DNA of 64,000 nucleotides from Sphingobacterium griseoflavum (GTDB lineage Bacteria > Bacteroidota > Bacteroidia > Sphingobacteriales > Sphingobacteriaceae), in assembly GCF_014653155.1 (NCBI RefSeq), contig NZ_BNAF01000016.1, positions 1 to 64,000 of the forward strand. The letters run 5' to 3'. A program made the position numbers and the translations under genes. The notes under the pieces are model-generated. The model searched no databases and was not told where the DNA came from. It saw nothing but the letters and a program-made list of their open reading frames with translations. Positions 18,493 through 28,189 of this stretch are shown one piece after another (within the stretch, counting starts at the first letter, position 1; each line of letters starts with the position of its first letter).

Positions 18493-21213
18493 ATGAAAAA
18501 AATTTCTATTGCGATACTTGCCGTGCTGTTTTTGTGTGCGTCGAGGCAAGTTATCGGCCAACAGTTACCGACGATTCCTATTAATACCGTTGTAGAAAAA
18601 GTACAGAAATATTTTGGTGTTTATCCGGTGGAAAAAGTGCATTTACACTTTGATAAGCCGTATTATGCCGTGGGTGATACCCTTTGGTTTAAGGCTTATC
18701 TAAACCATAATCTTTACGAATACGCCCCAAGCAAGATCATCTATGTAGAGATGCTTAACAGTAAAGACTCTTTGATACAGACCTTGCGCGTGCCGTTGAA
18801 AGATAATGGTGGGAAAGGGCAGCTTGTGCTGGATCCACAATTCGTTGCGCAGGATAACTATCGTTTCCGTGCTTACACCAAATGGATGGCAAATTTTGAT
18901 CCGGCCTATTTTTACAATAAAATCGTTCCCATTGGCGATGCCATCAATAAGAAACTTGGCGCAGAAGTGAATTTTATTCCGGAGGGGAGTAACAAAACAA
19001 AGGCGAGTATTCAATTTAGGGATCGGTCGGGTAACTTGCTGAGCCGGCGGAAGCTTACTTGGGAGGCCATTGACGGCTGGGATCCTTTCGACAAGGGGAA
19101 GGCTGAAACCGATGATATGGGCCGTGTGCAGATCAACCTCACGATCAAAGATCGCGCGTATCTGAAAAAAGGTCGGCTTATCGTGAAGATCGATGGGACC
19201 AAGTTAGACCCTGCACTGGTGGGCAACTATTCGCTGCAGCAGTCGCTATGGGATGCCGATGTGCAATTTTTTCCGGAAGGGGGAGACTTGTTGGCCGGTA
19301 TTGCCAAGAAAGTAGCTTTCAAAGCAAGCAATACCGTAGGCAGGGGATTAAAAGTGACGGGGAAAATCATAGATAGCAAAAAAAAGGAGGTGGTTTCTTT
19401 TACGGACTTGACAATGGGTATGGGATCATTTGATTTCGTTCCAGTGCTTGGCGAGAAATACAAGGCGGTTGTCTCTTTCGAGAATGGCGAGCAACGGACC
19501 TTTGATCTGCCGGAAGTCAAAGCCGAAGGTATTAACGTCGTGCTATTGAATGATGATGGCGCCAATCTGCAGGTAGGATTGGTCGCAAATGATGCATTCT
19601 ATGAGAAAATGACAAATCAACCGTTCTATATATTGGGACAATCCAATGGACATTTGGTTTACGCGGCTCAAGCCACATTAAAAAATTCATCAGTTCTGGT
19701 GAATATACCGAAGGATAAACTTCCAAATGGTATCGTTCAACTCAGTGTCATGCAGCCTGATGGTAAATTGATTAGTGAGCGTTTAGCATTCAATGCATCG
19801 CAGCCACAATTGGATATTACGGTGAAAACGGATAAAACCAATTACAAGCAAAAGGAAGCTGTGGCGTTATCCTTGCACGTGGCGCCGCAGGATTCGCTGA
19901 AGGGCAACTATTCGGTTGCAGTGATCGATGAATCCAAAGTACCGTATAACGATGATCAGGATTTGGGGATATTGAGTAACTATCTATTAACGTCGGATCT
20001 GAAGGGTTACGTGGAACAACCCAATTATTACTTCAATGCAAAAAATGAAAATCGTGTAGAGGCATTGAACAATCTTTTGATGACACAAGGTTTTCGGCGT
20101 TTTTCTTATGCAGACCTGCTTGCGGAAAAGTTGCCCCAGGCTCGTTTTCTGCCGGAGCAGGGCATATCCATTAGCGGCACGCTAAGGCTGAATACAGGGC
20201 GCACTTTCCCCAACGGAGGATTATTGCTGTCTATACCTGCACGTAACCTGAGAAAAGATACCTATACCGACGTAAACGGACGCTTTTCTTTTGACAATCT
20301 CGTTTTTCCAGACTCATCAAAGGTTACCGTCAGCGCTCGCGGTAATGATAATTTCCGTAGTTTGGTAATCAATATGGACGGTACGGAGTTTCCTGGCATT
20401 GATCAGGGAAACCCCTATATAGGCAACAACGTACAAAACATCGATAACGAAATGAAAGCTTACCTGACCAACAGTAAGAATGAATATCGAACATCGATTC
20501 TGATTGATGAGGTGGAGGTAACAGGCGTGCAGCGCAAAATGGTTACGAGTAAAGAATTTTCGGCGTTATCGGGACTTTCGATGCCCGAGCATCGTATCGA
20601 TGGCGAGCGCATCACGGGCTGTAATGTGCTAACGATGTGTTTGAATACGTTATTGACCGGTATAACGTTTGACAACCAAACGCTGAAGTACTATGTGTCG
20701 AGAAATTACAACCAAGGAAGTCGGGTACCGGTACAATTCTTCCTGAATGGTATGCCAATCGACGAGCCATCACTAAATTCTATACAGCCAGCAGAAATTG
20801 AAGCTATTGAAATATTCTTGCGGGACGAGTTGGGGACCGTGAGCCGTACGTATCAGAACGACGGTGTGGTATCGATTATAACGAAAAAAACGGATCAGAA
20901 GAAACAGCCAAGGATGTCGTTGGCCGAAATAGAAAGCTTGCTGCCCAAGACCAATATCATCGATATGATACCTTTGGGCTATGTGAAAGAGCGACAATTT
21001 TACGCACCGAAGTATGAAACGCCGGACAGTAAAAATACAAACGACTATCGAACCACCGTGTATTGGAATCCAGAGGTAACCTTGGACGATGCCGGCAACG
21101 TGACGTTGAATTTTTTCAATGCGGATGGCAACGGGCAGTACAAAGTGGTGGTGGAAGGCCAAGATCAAGCGGGATCGATTGGGCGAACTGTTTACCGGTA
21201 TCAGGTAAATTAA
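18493..21213 (+). CDS. Secreted protein with MG2-like and TonB-plug domains
   Basis: About 906 residues. A signal peptide (MKKISIAILAVLFLCASRQVIGQ) precedes a macroglobulin MG2-like start, VHLHFDKPYYAVGDTLWFKAYL. Further immunoglobulin-like segments follow, then a carboxypeptidase-like regulatory domain (ISGTLRLNTGRTFPNGG), and near 700-790 a TonB-dependent-receptor plug-like segment ending with VEAIEIF-like EAIEIFLRDELGT. There is no outer-membrane barrel. This architecture is common in Bacteroidota and has no settled function. The ATG at 18493 is chosen because it starts the signal peptide; upstream TTG/ATG codons add non-signal residues. Confidence 0.75.
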   Translation: MKKISIAILAVLFLCASRQVIGQQLPTIPINTVVEKVQKYFGVYPVEKVHLHFDKPYYAVGDTLWFKAYLNHNLYEYAPSKIIYVEMLNSKDSLIQTLRVPLKDNGGKGQLVLDPQFVAQDNYRFRAYTKWMANFDPAYFYNKIVPIGDAINKKLGAEVNFIPEGSNKTKASIQFRDRSGNLLSRRKLTWEAIDGWDPFDKGKAETDDMGRVQINLTIKDRAYLKKGRLIVKIDGTKLDPALVGNYSLQQSLWDADVQFFPEGGDLLAGIAKKVAFKASNTVGRGLKVTGKIIDSKKKEVVSFTDLTMGMGSFDFVPVLGEKYKAVVSFENGEQRTFDLPEVKAEGINVVLLNDDGANLQVGLVANDAFYEKMTNQPFYILGQSNGHLVYAAQATLKNSSVLVNIPKDKLPNGIVQLSVMQPDGKLISERLAFNASQPQLDITVKTDKTNYKQKEAVALSLHVAPQDSLKGNYSVAVIDESKVPYNDDQDLGILSNYLLTSDLKGYVEQPNYYFNAKNENRVEALNNLLMTQGFRRFSYADLLAEKLPQARFLPEQGISISGTLRLNTGRTFPNGGLLLSIPARNLRKDTYTDVNGRFSFDNLVFPDSSKVTVSARGNDNFRSLVINMDGTEFPGIDQGNPYIGNNVQNIDNEMKAYLTNSKNEYRTSILIDEVEVTGVQRKMVTSKEFSALSGLSMPEHRIDGERITGCNVLTMCLNTLLTGITFDNQTLKYYVSRNYNQGSRVPVQFFLNGMPIDEPSLNSIQPAEIEAIEIFLRDELGTVSRTYQNDGVVSIITKKTDQKKQPRMSLAEIESLLPKTNIIDMIPLGYVKERQFYAPKYETPDSKNTNDYRTTVYWNPEVTLDDAGNVTLNFFNADGNGQYKVVVEGQDQAGSIGRTVYRYQVN

Positions 21214-21246
21214 CTTGTCAAGCTAGATGCTGTTTGCGGATAGCGG

Positions 21247-21276
21247 TAGCGCTCTGTTACACCTAACAGAGCGCTA
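21247..21276. terminator. Bidirectional terminator
   Basis: TAGCGCTCTGTTA (21247-21259) pairs perfectly with TAACAGAGCGCTA (21264-21276) around CACC, then TATTTTTA. It separates the convergent genes ending at 21213 and 21285. Confidence 0.88.
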
Positions 21277-21284
21277 TATTTTTA

Positions 21285-22235
21285 TCACTTGTTTTTGTTG
21301 GTGTCGATTTCCAACTCTGTTTGTTGAACCAAGACGGCATACGATTTTGGAATAATTCCTTTTCCATATTTCATCGCATATCGTTTCGTAAATTCGGCAC
21401 CAAAATACAAGATCGCCGCGGCATAATACACAAAGGCGAGCAGGATGATCACCGAACCAGCGGCGCCGTAGGAACTCGCGGTGGCGTTATTGGTAAGGTA
21501 ATAGGATATGGCCGATTTGCCGAGCAAAAACAATAACGTAGTAAAGATAGCGCCCCAAAAAATATCACGCAGACGAACTTTTGCGTCGGGCAGGAAGGCG
21601 AAGATAAAACCGAATAGTGTAGCAATAACCACGAAAGAAACGCCGGAGTTAACCATGCCAACGAGTTGTATATCCCAATCGGGTAGATACTCGATGGCGT
21701 ACTTCATCAATACGCCGATAATGCTGCTCAATATTAACGAAGTCATCAACAGAAATCCTAAGCCTAGGATCATAGAAAATGAAATCAGCCGATCGATAAT
21801 GATTTTTAGCCAGCCTTTTTTCGGTTTTGCTTTGACCCGCCAAATCTCATTGATAGAATTCTGTATGTCTACGAAAATGGTTGTTGAAGAAAACATCAAT
21901 GCCCCCACACCGATGTAGACGCCAATGCTATTTTTGTTTTCGAAGGATATACGTTTGATAGCGGCATCAAGCATATTAGCAATATCACGACCGAAAAGCT
22001 GGTTCAATTCGCCCATGATTTCATCACGTGCCCCTGTTGGCCCTTCCAATTGGCTGCCATATAAAAATCCAAGTGCCCAAACCAGGATCAGGATTAACGG
22101 GCCAATAGAGAACACGGTGTAATAGGCTAAAGAAGCACTTTTTTTGAGGCATTTATCGTCCATAAAATCGGTAATGGCAGCAAAAAGCAATAGCCCAAAC
22201 CCTTTTAATTTATGCCAAGGTGTTTCTTTTTCCAT
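21285..22235 (-). CDS. YihY/BrkB family inner-membrane protein
   Basis: A 316-residue polytopic protein with about six helices. The family hallmark KKSASLAYYTVFSIGPLILIL lies at residues 31-51, and GAAGSVIILLAFVYYAAAILYFGAEFT near the end. The family was once called ribonuclease BN in error; its real function is unknown, with transport proposed. It begins 6 bases after the acyl-CoA ligase stop, so the two are probably co-transcribed. Confidence 0.85.
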   Translation of the reverse strand: MEKETPWHKLKGFGLLLFAAITDFMDDKCLKKSASLAYYTVFSIGPLILILVWALGFLYGSQLEGPTGARDEIMGELNQLFGRDIANMLDAAIKRISFENKNSIGVYIGVGALMFSSTTIFVDIQNSINEIWRVKAKPKKGWLKIIIDRLISFSMILGLGFLLMTSLILSSIIGVLMKYAIEYLPDWDIQLVGMVNSGVSFVVIATLFGFIFAFLPDAKVRLRDIFWGAIFTTLLFLLGKSAISYYLTNNATASSYGAAGSVIILLAFVYYAAAILYFGAEFTKRYAMKYGKGIIPKSYAVLVQQTELEIDTNKNK

Positions 22236-22241
22236 CGATTC

Positions 22242-24002
22242 CTATTCTTCGTATATCTTATTGATTATTGCTTCGAAATTTTTAAATATTACCTTTCTTT
22301 TCAGACTCAGTTTGGGCGTCAGTTCGCCGCCGTCAATTGTCCATTCTTTCGGAAGTAGCTCAAATTTCTTAACTTTTTCCCATTGTCCAAAATCATTGTT
22401 AAGCCTATCCAATTCTTTTTGATACTTATCTATAACCTCACTGTTTTTGATCAATTCTTCCTTGGAGCTAAACGAAATACCCTTGTGTTTAGCCCATTTT
22501 TCCAACTCTTCAAATGCGGGTACGATCAGCGCGGCTGGAAAACGTTGGTTTTCACCTATTACCATGACTTGGGCGACGAGCGTTGACTCCATAAATTTAT
22601 TTTCCAAGGCCTGTGGAGCAACATATTTCCCGCCGGCTGTTTTAAACATCTCTTTTTTACGATCGGTTATTTTCAGGAATCCATCTTGTGTCAACTCGCC
22701 AATATCGCCCGTATGGAAAAACCCTTCTTGGTCGATCGCCTCCCTTGTCGCTTCGTCATTTTTGAAATATCCGGTAGTGATGCTGGGACCCTTAACTAAA
22801 ATTTCTCCATCTCCGGCAATTTTAACCTCAAGGTTTTTGAGCACACGACCCACCGTTCCGAATTTAACGTCCGTTTCTACATGGGAGTTGACGGCAATGA
22901 CAGGTGAAGTCTCGGTTAGGCCGTAGCCTTCCAGCACTTTTATCCCTGCAGCCCAAAATACACGTCCCAAACGTTCCTGTAACGCTGCCCCACCTGATAT
23001 AATTAATTCGATATTGCCACCCAATGCTTCCTTCCATTTTGAGAAGATTAATTTTCGGGCGATCCCCAACTGTATATTGTAGTAGAAACCGTTTTTTGGA
23101 GGTTCTTGATATCGATGCCCCAAGTCTAAGGCCCAGAAAAATAGACTCTTTTTAATACCAGTCAACAACTTCCCTTTTTCCACAATTTTGTCATATACTT
23201 TTTCCAGCACGCGCGGTACCGTAGTGAATATTTGAGGTTTTACGTCATTGATGTCTGCAACGATGTTGTCCAGGTTTTCGGCATAGTAAATCTGTATTCC
23301 TTTGGAGAGGTAGAGATAAACCACCATGCGTTCGAAAATATGGCATAAAGGAAGGAAGCTTAGCGCAGTTTTAGCATGTTTGGGTACCAAGTGCGAGCAA
23401 GCTTCGACATTGCTGAGAATATTTCCGTGCGTCAAAAATACGCCCTTCGGTTTGCCCGTTGTGCCAGATGTATAGATAAGCGTCAATAGATCGTCGCTAT
23501 CTACAGCAGCGCGGATAGGGGCTAGGTCAATATCCAATGCCTTGCCCTGATCGATGAGCGACTCGTAGGAGGCTTTTCCTGCTACCTTGTCAAAGGTGTA
23601 TATGTCAATTTCAAGCTGATGATCATCGATCGCCTGATCTACTTTTTTTGTCAGATCAGCATTGCTAACGAATACCAGCTTGGCACCGGCATCTTGCACG
23701 ATGTAAGATAAGTCTTGTGCCGATAGGGTTGGGTAAAGTGGAACGATAGCCACGCCAAGCTGATTGCAGGCGAAATCGACGATATTCCATTCCGGCCTGT
23801 TTCCAGACATAAGAGCGACCTTATCGCCCTTCTGCATCCCCTTGTTGACAAGGGCCTTGCTTAGATTGTCGACAGCCGTAACGAAGCGGTCCGTGCTATA
23901 TTTAACCCAAGCTCCGTCGTGTTTGCCTGCAACCATGGTGTCTTGCGCATACTGGGATTGGTATCTGTCTATAATGTCGAATAATCTAATCAGCTTGTTC
24001 AT
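22242..24002 (-). CDS. Long-chain fatty acid--CoA ligase (AMP-forming)
   Basis: A 586-residue ANL-superfamily enzyme. The P-loop-like motif LIYTSGTTGKPKGV lies near residue 174, VLEGYGLTETSP near 340, and the hinge/TGD motif FHTGDIGELTQDGFLKITDRKKEM near 430. The C-terminal lysine region contains KLSLKRKVI. It activates fatty acids through an acyl-adenylate to acyl-CoA. The ATG at 24002 (MNKLIRLFD) is chosen over an in-frame TTG upstream. The closest family resemblance is to FadD15-type ligases. Confidence 0.92.
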   Translation of the reverse strand: MNKLIRLFDIIDRYQSQYAQDTMVAGKHDGAWVKYSTDRFVTAVDNLSKALVNKGMQKGDKVALMSGNRPEWNIVDFACNQLGVAIVPLYPTLSAQDLSYIVQDAGAKLVFVSNADLTKKVDQAIDDHQLEIDIYTFDKVAGKASYESLIDQGKALDIDLAPIRAAVDSDDLLTLIYTSGTTGKPKGVFLTHGNILSNVEACSHLVPKHAKTALSFLPLCHIFERMVVYLYLSKGIQIYYAENLDNIVADINDVKPQIFTTVPRVLEKVYDKIVEKGKLLTGIKKSLFFWALDLGHRYQEPPKNGFYYNIQLGIARKLIFSKWKEALGGNIELIISGGAALQERLGRVFWAAGIKVLEGYGLTETSPVIAVNSHVETDVKFGTVGRVLKNLEVKIAGDGEILVKGPSITTGYFKNDEATREAIDQEGFFHTGDIGELTQDGFLKITDRKKEMFKTAGGKYVAPQALENKFMESTLVAQVMVIGENQRFPAALIVPAFEELEKWAKHKGISFSSKEELIKNSEVIDKYQKELDRLNNDFGQWEKVKKFELLPKEWTIDGGELTPKLSLKRKVIFKNFEAIINKIYEE

Positions 24003-24118
24003 ATGCCTCAAAAATTAAGTGGTTTATAAAATGCGTTATTGTTACTAATATAATATTTTACAGCTGAAAGAGCGAATTGTTCGAAAAAAATGTAAGTAAA
24101 TCATAACAGATTTTAACT

Positions 24119-24147
24119 TTTGAACGTTTAAAAAAATATTACTTTTG
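24119..24147 (+). promoter_or_regulatory. Bacteroidota-type promoter for the beta-barrel gene
   Basis: TTTG at 24119-24122, then 17 bases, then TACTTTTG at 24140-24147, an exact TAnnTTTG. Transcription would start near 24153. An in-frame TTG inside the -7 box therefore cannot be the translation start, which supports the ATG at 24172. Confidence 0.7.
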
Positions 24148-24171
24148 GATACATCAAAACTTTATATACAC

Positions 24172-24699
24172 ATGAAGAAAGCAAATTGGCTGGTATTGAC
24201 CTTGGGTATTGTCTTCGTTTCCTACGGAAATGTTTCTGCGCAACTGGACACGCAGCATGCAGTTGGGGGGCGTTTTGGGAGTGCTACGGGATTTTCGTAC
24301 CGCTATACCTTGGCCGAAGATAGAGCGGTCCAAGGAATTATGAGTTTGCAAAGCAATTCTAAATCGAGGCGTTTTCGTTTGGTGGGCCTATATGAGTTCC
24401 ATAAGCCCTTGGCAGAAAACTTTACTTGGTTTTACGGCTTTGGGGGAAGTGTTGGAAGTTTTCGGTACAAGGAGTTGGTAGAAAGCACGACGAATCCAGA
24501 TGGTTCCATCACGACGAGAAGGACCGATCCAAAATCCGAGCTCGCATTAAGTATCGATGGTATTATCGGTGTGGAATATGCTATACCGACCACACCATTG
24601 TCCGTATCTTTGGATGTAAAACCTTATTTTGATTTTTTGCAGGAGAGTACGATCAAACTAATCGATCCTTTGGGTTTGACCATTCGGTATAAATTTTAA
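24172..24699 (+). CDS. Predicted small outer-membrane beta-barrel protein
   Basis: A 175-residue protein with a clear signal peptide (MKKANWLVLTLGIVFVSYGNVSAQ). Alternating hydrophobic strands follow, such as FSYRYTLAED, FTWFYGFGGSVGSFRY and LSVSLDVKPYFDFL. It ends in LGLTIRYKF, with the terminal aromatic residue usual in barrel proteins. No specific function is visible. It stands alone between its own promoter and a terminator. Confidence 0.75.
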   Translation: MKKANWLVLTLGIVFVSYGNVSAQLDTQHAVGGRFGSATGFSYRYTLAEDRAVQGIMSLQSNSKSRRFRLVGLYEFHKPLAENFTWFYGFGGSVGSFRYKELVESTTNPDGSITTRRTDPKSELALSIDGIIGVEYAIPTTPLSVSLDVKPYFDFLQESTIKLIDPLGLTIRYKF

Positions 24700-24714
24700 C
24701 AGCCATTTTACAGG

Positions 24715-24743
24715 TCGGATGAGCTTTGCCGTTGCTCATCCGA
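24715..24743. terminator. Hairpin between convergent genes
   Basis: TCGGATGAGC (24715-24724) pairs perfectly with GCTCATCCGA (24734-24743). T-runs are weak on both sides, so termination is plausible but not certain. Confidence 0.65.
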
Positions 24744-24752
24744 TTAGCTGTG

Positions 24753-26492
24753 TTATGTGTTTATGGAAAGCCAGATTTTACCTAGCGCTGTTTCCTGTTC
24801 GCTGGCATTCTGTCTGGGCTGTATGCTCCAAAGTTGTCTGCTGCTCCTGCGTAAGGGGCTGTGGATGGTACGTATGCGGCCGTCACGCGCGACCAGCAGG
24901 TCGATGATGTCGTGTTCATGGGCTTGCCCCAGCAAGAATTCCATTTCTTTGCCCTCTGTATCGAGACGGATACCGTTTATAGCAATCAGTTCATCGTTGA
25001 CATTCAGTCCCGCATCCCAAGCGGCAGATCCACGTTCCACATTTTTTATGAATAGCCGACCGTCTTGTTGTTGGTAGCGTATACCGAGCGACAGATCTTG
25101 GCTATCTCTGTTTAGATCGATCATCTCGTATCCCACCGCGTTAAAGAAGCGGTTGTAATCCAGTTCCCTATTGTCGTGTGCAGCATCAAAAATATCGGTA
25201 AGGTCGAGGCCAGTAACCGCCTCTGCCAATTGTTGAAATTCGTATTCTTCAAAACCCCGCTGCTCTTTTTTATAAAACAGCTGGTAGGCCGCGCGCATCA
25301 CATCATCCAGCCGTTTTTTGCCCGCTGTCTGCGCAATGATGTAAATGTCTAGCGCTGCGGCGAGCATGGCTCCTTTATTATAATAAGAAATGCTGCTGTT
25401 GATGGAGTTTTCATCTGGTCGGTATTGCTTGATCCATGTATCGAGGCTAGCTTGCGCCGCTGATTGTATGCGGTGTCCCGCACGGTTGTACACCAGGTTG
25501 AATTCGTTGGCCAAGGCATTTAGGTATTCCTTTGCAGAAAAGAAACCACATCGGCGGACGACCAAGTTGTCGTAGTAGGCCGTGAAGCCTTCCATAATCC
25601 ACAACCCTTCTGTATAGTTTTCCTGCTCATAATCGAAGGGACCCAAGGCTATGGGGCGCAGTCTTTTTACGTTCCACAGATGAAAATATTCATGGGCAAC
25701 CAAGCTCAGGAAATTTTTGTAGGACGAATCTATGTGGTAAGCGTTTCTGCTGGCGCCCAATACGGTAGAATTCAAATGTTCCAATCCACCACCACCGTTT
25801 TGATAGTTGTGGGTGATGAAAACATACCGGCTATTTGGGTTTTCTCCCCAGATTAAAGTTTCCGTTTCGATAATGTTTTGGATGTCTTCGGTCAGCTGCC
25901 TTTTATTATAGTTGCCGCCGCCCACCATGGCAAATTCATGGGGCACGCCCGCTGCTTCGAAATGCCAAATATCTTGGTTCCCGATTTCTATGGGCGAATC
26001 AAACAGGATGTCGAAATTATCGGCGAAGTAGCTATTGGCCTCCATGGGAAGTTTGCGAAGTCCTGTGGACACCTGTTGCCAGCTCTCCGGCAGGTCGATA
26101 CGAACGGTACAGGCATGGTGCAGCAAACCGTCCGGATAGAGAAACGTTCCTGCTGGGCTGATAAATGCATGGTCTGCATCGATAAAATTAGTACGTACAG
26201 ATATTTCGAAACCGTAGACCCTGTAACGGATTTTAAGCTTCCTTTTGGGATTTTCCACGCGCCACGTGTTCTTGGCGATTTTTGTAAAAGCAACGGGCTG
26301 TTCATCCGCGAAAGCCTCAAAACCTTCCAGGTGCCTTGCAAATTCCCGTATCAAATATGATCCGGGCGTCCACACGGGCATTTTTAAATCCACATAATCC
26401 TGCTCTACCTGCTCGATATTCATTTCGATCTCTGCATAATGCGCTTGCGGTTCCTGAAAGTAAATTCTAAAGTCTATAGCGGACGTTGACAT
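24753..26492 (-). CDS. M61 family metallopeptidase with C-terminal PDZ domain
   Basis: A 579-residue protein. The N-terminal beta domain opens with the M61-like IYFQEPQAHYAEIEM. The zinc site HEYFHLWNVKRLRP begins near residue 267, and the third ligand is in IMEGFTAYY near 300; GGGLEHLNS just before is also typical. The PDZ domain covers about 465-550 (GSAAWDAGLNVNDELIAINGI). M61 enzymes are glycyl aminopeptidases. No signal peptide is evident, so it appears cytoplasmic. The ATG at 26492 is used instead of an in-frame TTG two codons upstream. Confidence 0.92.
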   Translation of the reverse strand: MSTSAIDFRIYFQEPQAHYAEIEMNIEQVEQDYVDLKMPVWTPGSYLIREFARHLEGFEAFADEQPVAFTKIAKNTWRVENPKRKLKIRYRVYGFEISVRTNFIDADHAFISPAGTFLYPDGLLHHACTVRIDLPESWQQVSTGLRKLPMEANSYFADNFDILFDSPIEIGNQDIWHFEAAGVPHEFAMVGGGNYNKRQLTEDIQNIIETETLIWGENPNSRYVFITHNYQNGGGGLEHLNSTVLGASRNAYHIDSSYKNFLSLVAHEYFHLWNVKRLRPIALGPFDYEQENYTEGLWIMEGFTAYYDNLVVRRCGFFSAKEYLNALANEFNLVYNRAGHRIQSAAQASLDTWIKQYRPDENSINSSISYYNKGAMLAAALDIYIIAQTAGKKRLDDVMRAAYQLFYKKEQRGFEEYEFQQLAEAVTGLDLTDIFDAAHDNRELDYNRFFNAVGYEMIDLNRDSQDLSLGIRYQQQDGRLFIKNVERGSAAWDAGLNVNDELIAINGIRLDTEGKEMEFLLGQAHEHDIIDLLVARDGRIRTIHSPLRRSSRQLWSIQPRQNASEQETALGKIWLSINT

Positions 26493-26595
26493 GGGCAATG
26501 TGGATTTTTTAAGTTATGTGCACAAAACTAATCTTATTCTAGCGGACATCCAACGGATAATCAAAAAGCCTGATAAAATTGTACGGCAGAATTTG

Positions 26596-26603
26596 TATCT
26601 TTG
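26596..26603 (+). promoter_or_regulatory. Candidate -7 element of the first sugar-kinase-like gene
   Basis: TATCTTTG is an exact TAnnTTTG, 25 bases before the ATG at 26629. I see no TTTG at the expected distance upstream, so only half of the promoter is supported. Confidence 0.5.
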
Positions 26604-26628
26604 AGTATAGATTATTTGGATATAACGT

Positions 26629-27495
26629 ATGATTTTAGTGGCCGATAGCGGATCTTCGAACTCGGACTGGATGCTTAATTTACCTGATAGCAAGCCTTTG
26701 TCTTTCCGTACGAGAGGGTTGAATCCCTTTTTCGTAAACGAGAAGGAAATTGCCAAGGTGATGAAGGAGGTGCCGGAAATTTTGCCCTACGCGAACGAGA
26801 TAAATGAAGTTTATTTTTTTGGTGCGGGTTGTGTCACTCCGGATAGGCGCGAGATTGTATCGAATGCGCTTACCGAAATTTTTCCGACCGCTTTCGTATC
26901 GGTAGAAAGTGATCTGTTAGGATGTGCATATGCCACATGTGGAGATAAAAAAGGGTATATATCAACGATAGGAACGGGTTCGGACATTGGTTTTTTTGAT
27001 GGCGAGCACCTTCGTACCGGCGTTCACGGTGTAGGATATGTACTAGGTGATGAGGGCTCTGGCGCATGGTTTGGCAAACAGCTTATCACGTCCTTCTTAT
27101 ATGATAGCATGCCCAAAGACCTGTCTGTCAAGTTTGCGGAGCGTTACCGGTTGAACAAAGACATTGTTATCAAAAACGTTTACCAGCGGGAACGTCCAAA
27201 CGCATATTTGGCGTCCTTTGCCGAATTCATGGCGGATAATAGGCTTCATCCCTACATTGATTCCCTGTTGCGTAACGGTTTTGATGAATTTGTGCGAACC
27301 AATGTGATGACATATCCGGATTATTGGGAATATAAGGTACACTTCGTGGGACGTATTGCCTATCACTTTGACCTTCAGCTACGCGAAGTATGCGAGGTAC
27401 TGGGCGTTAAGGTTGGTTCCATACTAAAAAGTCCAATGGAACATTTGTTCCATTTTATTGTTGATAGAGAAACTAAGTTAATACAAGAAAGATAA
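26629..27495 (+). CDS. BadF/BadG-type N-acetylglucosamine-kinase-like protein, paralogue 1
   Basis: A 288-residue member of the ASKHA superfamily. The N-terminal phosphate loop is DSGSSNSDW (residues 6-14), phosphate 2 is IGTGSD near 110, and LGDEGSGAWFGK near 140 matches N-acetylglucosamine kinase-like ATPases. A paralogue of the gene at 31757. Position 11 is Asn here but Lys in the paralogue, so activity or substrate may differ. It overlaps no neighbour and is followed 2 bases later by a glutathione peroxidase gene, suggesting co-transcription. Confidence 0.8.
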   Translation: MILVADSGSSNSDWMLNLPDSKPLSFRTRGLNPFFVNEKEIAKVMKEVPEILPYANEINEVYFFGAGCVTPDRREIVSNALTEIFPTAFVSVESDLLGCAYATCGDKKGYISTIGTGSDIGFFDGEHLRTGVHGVGYVLGDEGSGAWFGKQLITSFLYDSMPKDLSVKFAERYRLNKDIVIKNVYQRERPNAYLASFAEFMADNRLHPYIDSLLRNGFDEFVRTNVMTYPDYWEYKVHFVGRIAYHFDLQLREVCEVLGVKVGSILKSPMEHLFHFIVDRETKLIQER

Positions 27496-27497
27496 GT

Positions 27498-28016
27498 ATG
27501 GCACTAATGAACACACTTTTGCTGCTGCTCAGCATGTTTGCACCCGCAGCCACCATTTACGATTTTAGCTTTACATCGATAGATGGCAAAACCGTCAATT
27601 TATCCGATTTCAAGGGTAAACAAGTTCTGATTGTCAATACTGCCTCAAAATGCGGGTTTACCAAGCAGTATAAAGATCTGCAGGCGCTGCATGAGCAGTA
27701 TGGCAAAGATCTCGTTATCATCGGCTTTCCGACAGACAACTTCGGCGGACAGGAGTTTGGATCAAACGAAGCGATTCAAGACTTTTGCGAAAAGAACTAT
27801 GGCGTAACCTTTTTGCTTTCTGAAAAAATCGACGTGAAAGGAAAAGATATCGACCCATTATTTACGTATTTGACAACGGCGGAAAATGCCGACTTTACCG
27901 GCGACATCAACTGGAACTTTGAAAAATTTCTAATCGATAAAGACGGTAAATTGGTGCATCGCTATCGCTCTAAGGTAAATCCCTTGGATACCAGCATCAC
28001 GAGCAATATCAAATAA
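27498..28016 (+). CDS. Glutathione peroxidase family protein (Cys type)
   Basis: A 172-residue thioredoxin-fold peroxidase. NTASKCGFTKQYKDLQ carries the peroxidatic Cys near residue 52, followed by IGFPTDNFGGQEFGSNEAI and, near the end, WNFEKFLIDKDGKLVHRY, where the catalytic Trp sits. It reduces hydroperoxides, in bacteria usually with thioredoxin. The N-terminal stretch MNTLLLLLSMFAPAA looks like a signal peptide, so export is possible. A terminator hairpin follows. Confidence 0.9.
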   Translation: MALMNTLLLLLSMFAPAATIYDFSFTSIDGKTVNLSDFKGKQVLIVNTASKCGFTKQYKDLQALHEQYGKDLVIIGFPTDNFGGQEFGSNEAIQDFCEKNYGVTFLLSEKIDVKGKDIDPLFTYLTTAENADFTGDINWNFEKFLIDKDGKLVHRYRSKVNPLDTSITSNIK

Positions 28017-28037
28017 GTGGATATAGTAATTAAAAAA

Positions 28038-28061
28038 GACGGCGTACAAATGTGCGCCGTC
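28038..28061 (+). terminator. Hairpin after glutathione peroxidase
   Basis: GACGGCGTAC pairs with GTGCGCCGTC with one T-G pair, around AAAT. It lies 22 bases after the stop codon. The T-run afterwards is weak. Confidence 0.65.
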
Positions 28062-28189
28062 CTGCGTATATGGTCTAAACCATTTATAAGCTAACTTTGT
28101 TCCGAACAAAGATAGCAAGGAGTTTGCTCGCATCCAATCTACTGTCTGTTAAGTTTTTGTTAAGGTTTTTAGTGGAATTCGGCTGTGCG

